Assembly: GCA_958427145.1 (NCBI GenBank)
Contig: CAUAAZ010000012.1
Span: forward strand, 1 to 54,029
Direction of reading: 5' to 3'
DNA: 54,029 nt
DNA from: an uncultured Collinsella sp.
GTDB lineage: Bacteria > Actinomycetota > Coriobacteriia > Coriobacteriales > Coriobacteriaceae
Part shown: positions 49,516 to 54,029 of the stretch, in pieces
How positions within the stretch are numbered: the first letter of the stretch is position 1
How the letters are laid out: every line of letters begins with the position of its first letter
Translations under genes and position numbers: made by a program
The notes under the pieces: generated by a model
Seen by the model: the letters and a program-made list of their open reading frames with translations, nothing else
What the model was told of the DNA's origin: nothing
Databases searched by the model: none

Positions 49516-51012
49516 TTAGGCCAAGCCCAGGCGCTCCTTTTGCTCGGCCGGGGACTCATGCTCCTCCAGGCCGCGCAGCAGCAGGTCAATCATGCGCTGT
49601 TCGGCGTGGTCGTCCTTGCCGGCGAGATTATTAACCTGGCCGTAGTCACTCTCAAGGTCGAACAGCATCGTCTGCTCGACCTCGGCGAGCGGCGTGGCTC
49701 CCTCGATCTGGGCCGGCTTCTTACAGGGGATCTTGAACAGCGGGTACTTGGTGCGTTTGAAGTAGCGGCCACACTCAATCTCCTCCGGGCAGTCCGAACC
49801 CATCTTTTTGCGGATGGTGTGCGGCAGTGCGGTGTACTCGAAGCACGGCTGGTTGCCGGCGACCGGCGCGCGGAAGTAGGTGTAGCGGCCGTCGGTGACG
49901 TTGACGGTCATGGCGTGCACGCCGTACAGGGCGTAGCCACGCGTGGGCGCGTCAGCATCCGTCATGAGCGGCACGAGGGAGGTGCCGCACACATCTGCGG
50001 GAATCTCGCAGCCGTGGGCCTCAAGCACCGTGGGCATGATGTCGATTGCCTGAGTGAGCTGGCGGGCATGCTCGCCGGCGCGGGCGTTACCCGGGAAGTG
50101 CACAATGAACGGCAGATGCGCGAGCTCGTTATACAGGTGCATGTAGTTTTTGCCCATGTAGTCGCGCTCGCCCAGGAAATAGCCGTGGTCGGTGGTGACC
50201 ATGACCATGGTATCGTCCAGCATCCCGCGCTCCTCGAGCTTGTCGATGAGCCTACCAAACCAGCGGTCGGTCATGGTGACGAGGGCCTTGTAGCGGCGCT
50301 GCAGGTAGTCCTCCGCGCCCTTGTTGACGTCGGTGGCGGAGACGCGCTTGTACTCAGGAATCTCGAAGTAGTCGCGGTCGAGCTCGCCAGTGCCGCCGTA
50401 CATCTCCATGTACTTGTCGGGCACATCGAAGGGCTCGTGCGGGTCGAAGGCCTCAACCATAAGGAAGAAGTCGTCGGCCCCAGCATTGCCGTCGATCCAG
50501 TCGCAGGCGGACTGGAAGGTCTTGGGGCTCGGCATGTCCTCTTCGTTGGGCCAGAGCTGACGGTTCTTCTGGTACTGCTCGCGCACGCGCCCGTAGAAGG
50601 TCTCGGGCATGTTATTCGGCTCATCGATGCGGCTGACCCACGGGTCGCCCTCCTGGCCGCGGTAGTAATCCCAGGTGTTGAACTCCTGGAGGTAGCCCTC
50701 GCCACCGGTGCGTAGGTAGTGGCAGTGGTCGGTGGTGATGTGGCAGAAGTTGCCGTTCGCGCGCAGGCAGGCCGGCAGCGTCACATCGAAGGGCTCGATG
50801 GGGCCCCAGGGGCGCTCGAGGAAGTTGTAGCGACCGGTGAGGATGTCGCGGCGGGCAGGCATGCAGGGAGCCGAGCCGATCCAGTGGTTGTCGAACACGC
50901 AGGAACGCTCGGCAAAGGCATCGAGATTGGGGGTCTGGACGTCGGTTGCGGGGTTGTAGCACGACAGGACGTCGCGACGCAGAGTATCCATGAGCACGAG
51001 GACGGTTCTCAT
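49516..51012 (-). CDS. Sulfatase with cysteine-type active site (2)
   Basis: A 498-aa sulfatase with VLVLMDTLRRDVLSCYNP (4-21), active-site APCMPARRDILTGR with Cys50, and MVMVTTDHGYFLGE near 258 for the second metal site. It is only distantly like the first sulfatase, so the two probably act on different sulfate esters. No signal peptide is visible. GAAAGG lies before the ATG at 51012; the 35 upstream residues of the longer frame are not supported. It is separated from the PTS genes by 169 bases with a strong hairpin (51122-51149), so its level may differ from the transporter. Confidence 0.93.
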   Translation of the reverse strand: MRTVLVLMDTLRRDVLSCYNPATDVQTPNLDAFAERSCVFDNHWIGSAPCMPARRDILTGRYNFLERPWGPIEPFDVTLPACLRANGNFCHITTDHCHYLRTGGEGYLQEFNTWDYYRGQEGDPWVSRIDEPNNMPETFYGRVREQYQKNRQLWPNEEDMPSPKTFQSACDWIDGNAGADDFFLMVEAFDPHEPFDVPDKYMEMYGGTGELDRDYFEIPEYKRVSATDVNKGAEDYLQRRYKALVTMTDRWFGRLIDKLEERGMLDDTMVMVTTDHGYFLGERDYMGKNYMHLYNELAHLPFIVHFPGNARAGEHARQLTQAIDIMPTVLEAHGCEIPADVCGTSLVPLMTDADAPTRGYALYGVHAMTVNVTDGRYTYFRAPVAGNQPCFEYTALPHTIRKKMGSDCPEEIECGRYFKRTKYPLFKIPCKKPAQIEGATPLAEVEQTMLFDLESDYGQVNNLAGKDDHAEQRMIDLLLRGLEEHESPAEQKERLGLA

Positions 51013-51121
51013 TGGCATCCTTTCGATAGTTGGATTTGCCAGATGGCGATACGCCAAAGGCACATGGGCATAATGGAGCGCACCCCGATCGCGCACGATG
51101 GAGAGCACATGAGACAACGAG

Positions 51122-51149
51122 GCCCGCGCCCGGCATGCGGGGCGCGGGC
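51122..51149 (-). terminator. Strong hairpin between PTS and sulfatase genes
   Basis: GCCCGCGCCC and GGGCGCGGGC pair perfectly across an 8-base loop, 33 bases past the IID stop. There is no T-run. It may act as a partial terminator that sets relative expression of transporter and sulfatases. Confidence 0.5.
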
Positions 51150-51181
51150 ATCAAACGATTTGCCTTTTGATAAGCTCGCGA

Positions 51182-52012
51182 TTAGGCGAAGATCTTGAAC
51201 GCCGGGAAGTAGAAACCGATAGCGGCGAACACAAGGGAGAACACAATCAGACCGATGATGATCTGGGCGGAGTTCTTGCCCTGGCCCTTCTTGAGCAGGC
51301 GATAGCAGATGAAAGTCAGAACGACAGGCAGCAGGAAGGGCAACACCTTATCGAGCTGGTCCTGGAGCACCAGCGGGTCACCCTCACCGAAGGCGAACTG
51401 CACGGCAAGCTTGAGCTTAACGGTCGTGGCGATCAGGCCGCCGGTGACCATGACGCCCAGCACGTTGGCGAGGTTGCCCAGACGGTCGAAGACCTGGACG
51501 CCCGCCTTCTCGACGAGCTCCATGCCCATCTCGTAACCCTTGTGCAGGCCGAAGTACTTCAGCGGCCAGTACAGCAGGTTGATGAGCAAGAACATCACGA
51601 GCGGACCCACAATGGAGCCGTTGTCGACGCACATAGATGCGCCGATGGAGCCGGCGATCGGGAACCAGGTGAGGTTCAGCAGGGAGTCACCAAGGCCGGC
51701 GAAGGGACCCATGAGGGAGGTCTTGATGCCGACGACGGTGTCCTTCTGATCCTCATCCGTGGTCTCCTCCAGGGCGGCGGTGATGCCAAGGATGAAGGGG
51801 ATCGCGAGCGGGTGGGTGTTGAAGTACTCGAGGTGGCGCTTCATGGCGTTAACGCGCTCCTCCTTGGGGGCGTCCTTGTAGAGCTCCTCGAGGACAGGGG
51901 CAAAGCAGTAGGTCAGGGACAGCGACTGCATGCGCTCGTAGTTGTGCGCGAATTGGCAACCCTGGGTGCGCAGCAGGACCTTGTTCAGGGTGGAGTTGGA
52001 GATCTTACCCAT
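51182..52012 (-). CDS. PTS mannose/fructose/sorbose-family IID component
   Basis: A 276-aa membrane component that, with IIC, forms the sugar channel. Signature segments are QGCQFAHNYERMQSLS (17-32), LEYFNTHPLAIPFILGITAALEE near 61-83 and TSLMGPFAGLGDSLLNLTWFPI near 98-119, with hydrophobic helices to the C-terminus. Its start overlaps the IIC stop by one base. The IIA-IIB-IIC-IID order is complete. Confidence 0.95.
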   Translation of the reverse strand: MGKISNSTLNKVLLRTQGCQFAHNYERMQSLSLTYCFAPVLEELYKDAPKEERVNAMKRHLEYFNTHPLAIPFILGITAALEETTDEDQKDTVVGIKTSLMGPFAGLGDSLLNLTWFPIAGSIGASMCVDNGSIVGPLVMFLLINLLYWPLKYFGLHKGYEMGMELVEKAGVQVFDRLGNLANVLGVMVTGGLIATTVKLKLAVQFAFGEGDPLVLQDQLDKVLPFLLPVVLTFICYRLLKKGQGKNSAQIIIGLIVFSLVFAAIGFYFPAFKIFA

Positions 52013-52821
52013 TAGAGATCGTACTCCTCGTCATCATCGGAGCCGGCGGCAGAGGCGGCGGCAGGGGCGGGTTGATTCTTCTGGCCCTCGGTAATGACGT
52101 CCCACACGCCGGCGGCGGCGCAAGCGGCGAGCGCGATGCCCACGGTCGGGACGTTGAGGAAGGCGGCCATGATAAAGCCGAGCAGCAGGAAGATCCACAT
52201 GTTCTTCTTCATCATCATGGTGAGGAGCATGGCCAGACCGACGGCGGGCATCATGCCACCGGCGGTGGAGAAGCCGGTGAGGACCCACGGAACCTGGTTC
52301 TGCAGGAAGGCCATGATGTCCTCGATCACGAAGGAGCCGATGCCCGTGGCGATGAAGACGGGAACGGCGCGGGTCAGGAAGAAGCACAGGGCGCCGGTCC
52401 AGAAGAACTTGTTGACGGCGTTGAACTTACCGGACTCGATGGCCTTGTCGGCACCGTGGACAAGCGAGACGTTAGTGGTCATGACCAAGATGTTCAGCTG
52501 CTGAACCAAGGTGGCGGTGGGGATGCCGATGGCGACTGCCAGGGCGATGGCGCTGGCGGTGTCGGTGGAACCCATGATGCCCAGGGCGGCACCGACGATG
52601 GTGCCGGAGATGACATCCGGCGGAACATAAGCGCCGATGTTGTTGACGCCGAGCCACATGAGCTCCATGGTCGCGCCGATCATGATGGCGGTCGTCATGT
52701 CACCGAGGATGATGCCGACGCCGACGGATGCCAGCAGGGGCTTGCGGAAGCCCAGGTGGGGACCGAACTGGTCCCAAGTGCACAGACCCGCCCAGATGGC
52801 GAGCAGAAGTGCCTGAAGCAT
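52012..52821 (-). CDS. PTS mannose/fructose/sorbose-family IIC component
   Basis: A 269-aa sugar permease beginning MLQALLLAIWAGLCTWDQFG, with GATMELMWLGVNNIGAYVPPD near 49-69 and multiple membrane helices. The C-terminus is Ala-rich and acidic (DDDEEYDL). AAGGAG precedes the ATG at 52821; the longer frame from 52866 adds 15 unlikely residues. It is 80 bases after IIB. Confidence 0.95.
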   Translation of the reverse strand: MLQALLLAIWAGLCTWDQFGPHLGFRKPLLASVGVGIILGDMTTAIMIGATMELMWLGVNNIGAYVPPDVISGTIVGAALGIMGSTDTASAIALAVAIGIPTATLVQQLNILVMTTNVSLVHGADKAIESGKFNAVNKFFWTGALCFFLTRAVPVFIATGIGSFVIEDIMAFLQNQVPWVLTGFSTAGGMMPAVGLAMLLTMMMKKNMWIFLLLGFIMAAFLNVPTVGIALAACAAAGVWDVITEGQKNQPAPAAASAAGSDDDEEYDL

Positions 52822-52901
52822 AAGCCTCTCCTTCCCTATTCGCCCATCGTTCCCTCCGATGGGCACGCCCCGGGTTCACATGCCCGGAGATGGTTACTTA
52901 C

Positions 52902-53378
52902 TTAGTAGTTCTTGAGGAGCTCGGACACGGGCTCCTTGGAATCGCGCGTGGTGGTCTGCATCCAGCAGTCGACGCCGAGGCCAATGAGCTCCTCGAAGGC
53001 GGCCTTTTCCTCGGCGGTGACGGACATGTTCTTGTGCAGGCGATGACGCTGCTCGTTGAAGCGCATGCCGGAGACGTTCAGGTAGTCGAACGGCAAGCCG
53101 TTCTCGTGCAGCTTGAGGGCGTCGATGGGGTTGGTGAAGAGCACCATCGTGGCCTTCTTGAGCTCGGTCTTCTTGAGGACCTCAATGAACTTCTCGACAC
53201 CGAAGACGGAGACCTTGATGTCGGGGGCGGCGAGGCCGGCGACGGACTTCTGGACGGGGTCGTTGGCGACCTTATCCGAGACAATGATTGCCGATTCGAT
53301 GCCGAAGTCGGGAATCCAAGTGGTGGCGACCTGACCGTGGATCAGGCGGTCATCGATGTCGACGAGTTTGAGTGCCAT
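52902..53378 (-). CDS. PTS mannose/fructose/sorbose-family IIB component
   Basis: A 158-aa phosphoryl carrier. The active-site segment is VDIDDRLIHGQVATTW, with the phosphorylated His14, followed by the usual IIVSDKVANDP near 31-41 and VSGMRFNEQRHRLHKN near 101-116. It takes phosphate from IIA and gives it to the incoming sugar. In sequence it is of the AgaV/SorB-like type, but substrate cannot be fixed. It is 117 bases after IIA. Confidence 0.95.
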   Translation of the reverse strand: MALKLVDIDDRLIHGQVATTWIPDFGIESAIIVSDKVANDPVQKSVAGLAAPDIKVSVFGVEKFIEVLKKTELKKATMVLFTNPIDALKLHENGLPFDYLNVSGMRFNEQRHRLHKNMSVTAEEKAAFEELIGLGVDCWMQTTTRDSKEPVSELLKNY

Positions 53379-53495
53379 GATGTTCTCCTTTTCGTTTGCA
53401 CGTTCCTTCAGTACCGTTTACGAATGCTCTGCTCGATCGAGGCGCCCACTCGGAGGATACGGGTGAGCGCCACTCGAATCGACGGGCTAACGAGC

Positions 53496-53936
53496 CTAGA
53501 GGTCCAAATCGTCCTCGTCTGCCTCCACGGCCGGAGCGGGAGCCTTGATCTCCTGCTGGGCCCCGGCGTGAGCGGCAGTGAGCTGGGCACGGACCGCGTC
53601 GGCGGAATCGAGGCCATCGCGGGTGAGCAGGAGCTCGACCGCAGCGGGCATGGACAGGCCAGTGTAGGCAACCATGTTCATGCCGTTGAGCAGGCAGCGG
53701 GTAGTCACGTTGAATGGGGTGCCGCCGTAGATGTCGCATAGGGTGACGACGAGTTCGCACTCGGCGCTGAGGGTCTCGTAAGCCTCGCGCATCTCGGACT
53801 CGAAAGACTCCAGGCTCTTCTCGGCGGTGAGACCAAGAGCGATGACATCAGGCTGCTTGCCCGCAATCATCTCGACGGCGCCGAGGGCGGCCTGAGCGAA
53901 CTCTCCGTGACTTGCAAGGATGACACCGATACGCAT
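53496..53936 (-). CDS. PTS mannose/fructose/sorbose-family IIA component
   Basis: A 146-aa IIA protein with the phosphorylated His10 in IGVILASHGEFA and the CDIYGGTPFN segment near 73-82. An acidic Pro/Ala-rich tail (VEADEDDLDL) ends the protein. The ATG at 53936 has GAAAGGA upstream; an in-frame start five codons earlier overlaps that ribosome site. It is the first complete PTS gene of the operon, 20 bases downstream of the partial QNE-repeat frame. Confidence 0.95.
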   Translation of the reverse strand: MRIGVILASHGEFAQAALGAVEMIAGKQPDVIALGLTAEKSLESFESEMREAYETLSAECELVVTLCDIYGGTPFNVTTRCLLNGMNMVAYTGLSMPAAVELLLTRDGLDSADAVRAQLTAAHAGAQQEIKAPAPAVEADEDDLDL

Positions 53937-53956
53937 CTTCTGTCCTTTCATACTTA

Positions 53957-54029
53957 TTAATTCTCTTCGTTCTGTTCGTTCTGTTCGTTCTGTTCGTTCT
54001 GTTCGTTCTGTTCGTTCTGTTCGTTCTGT
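53957..54029 (-). CDS. Partial frame ending in Gln-Asn-Glu repeats (C-terminal end of an upstream gene, tentative)
   Basis: On the minus strand the frame entering from the window edge reads at least seven QNE triplets and then EN-stop (TAA at 53957-53959). The stop is 20 bases before the IIA start, as expected for an operon neighbour. Only the C-terminal tail is visible, so no function can be given. The alternative is a non-coding microsatellite in the PTS promoter. Confidence 0.45.
   Translation of the reverse strand, partial: QNEQNEQNEQNEQNEQNEQNEEN
53966..54029. repeat. 9-base tandem repeat (TTCGTTCTG)n at the window edge
   Basis: Seven exact copies of TTCGTTCTG run from 53966 to 54028, with one more base before the window ends. 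The true length is unknown. The 9-base unit keeps reading frame, so copy-number change would lengthen or shorten a protein without frameshift. Confidence 0.9.

Overview
The window reads as a high-GC, anaerobic, gut-type actinobacterium of the Coriobacteriia, most likely Collinsella or a close relative. This is inferred from the base composition, the purine-degradation enzyme set, the mannose-family PTS with anaerobic-type sulfatases, and the ribosomal protein sequences. No 16S or tRNA gene is visible to settle it.

Purine/urate catabolism sits in two blocks. Block A (128-7278) has ygeX, ygeY, ygeW, a MocA-like nucleotidyltransferase and a hydantoinase on the minus strand, facing a divergent YheO-type regulator on the plus strand. 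Block B (21128-31512) has an NCS2 permease, ssnA, ygfK, a polyferredoxin and a fused Fe-S/molybdenum xanthine dehydrogenase on the minus strand, facing a second divergent YheO-type regulator. A convergent ridA follows. In Escherichia coli the same genes form one locus. Here about 14 kb of accessory DNA separates them. Together they would import a purine, oxidise it, deaminate and open the ring, and break the fragments down through 2,3-diaminopropionate to pyruvate. Carbamate kinase and a separate FAD subunit of the dehydrogenase are not in the window.

The accessory region (7279-21127) holds two hypothetical proteins, then a putative type II restriction-modification locus (controller, candidate endonuclease and divergent cytosine-5 methyltransferase around a 27-bp palindrome). 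Next come an unknown 411-aa gene bracketed by a full and a truncated copy of a DEDDh exonuclease gene, and two AAA ATPase genes with nuclease-like C-termini, each with a striking promoter repeat (five 23-bp-spaced motifs; a 25-bp perfect inverted repeat). Last is an AbiEi/DUF559-like gene flanked on both sides by arrays of 62-bp palindromic repeats. Broken genes and lower GC point to transfer and turnover.

The middle-right part (32303-38411) carries a U32 peptidase-family RNA hydroxylation protein with an RluA-family pseudouridine synthase, and a Gfo/Idh/MocA oxidoreductase coupled to a DeoR-type regulator. The intervals contain several palindromic repeats and terminators. Next (38412-44191) is an S10-type ribosomal cluster from rplC to rplX. 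It lacks rpsJ at its start and ends in a terminator right after rplX instead of running into rplE.

The right end (44800-54029), all minus strand, looks like a sulfated-sugar utilisation locus: PTS IIA, IIB, IIC, IID, sulfatase, anaerobic sulfatase-maturating enzyme, second sulfatase, a membrane-anchored helical-repeat protein, a decayed TauE gene and an intact TauE/SafE exporter. Both sulfatases lack signal peptides, so desulfation is probably cytoplasmic after uptake. The window ends inside a 9-bp tandem repeat that is in frame with a possible upstream gene ending in Gln-Asn-Glu repeats.
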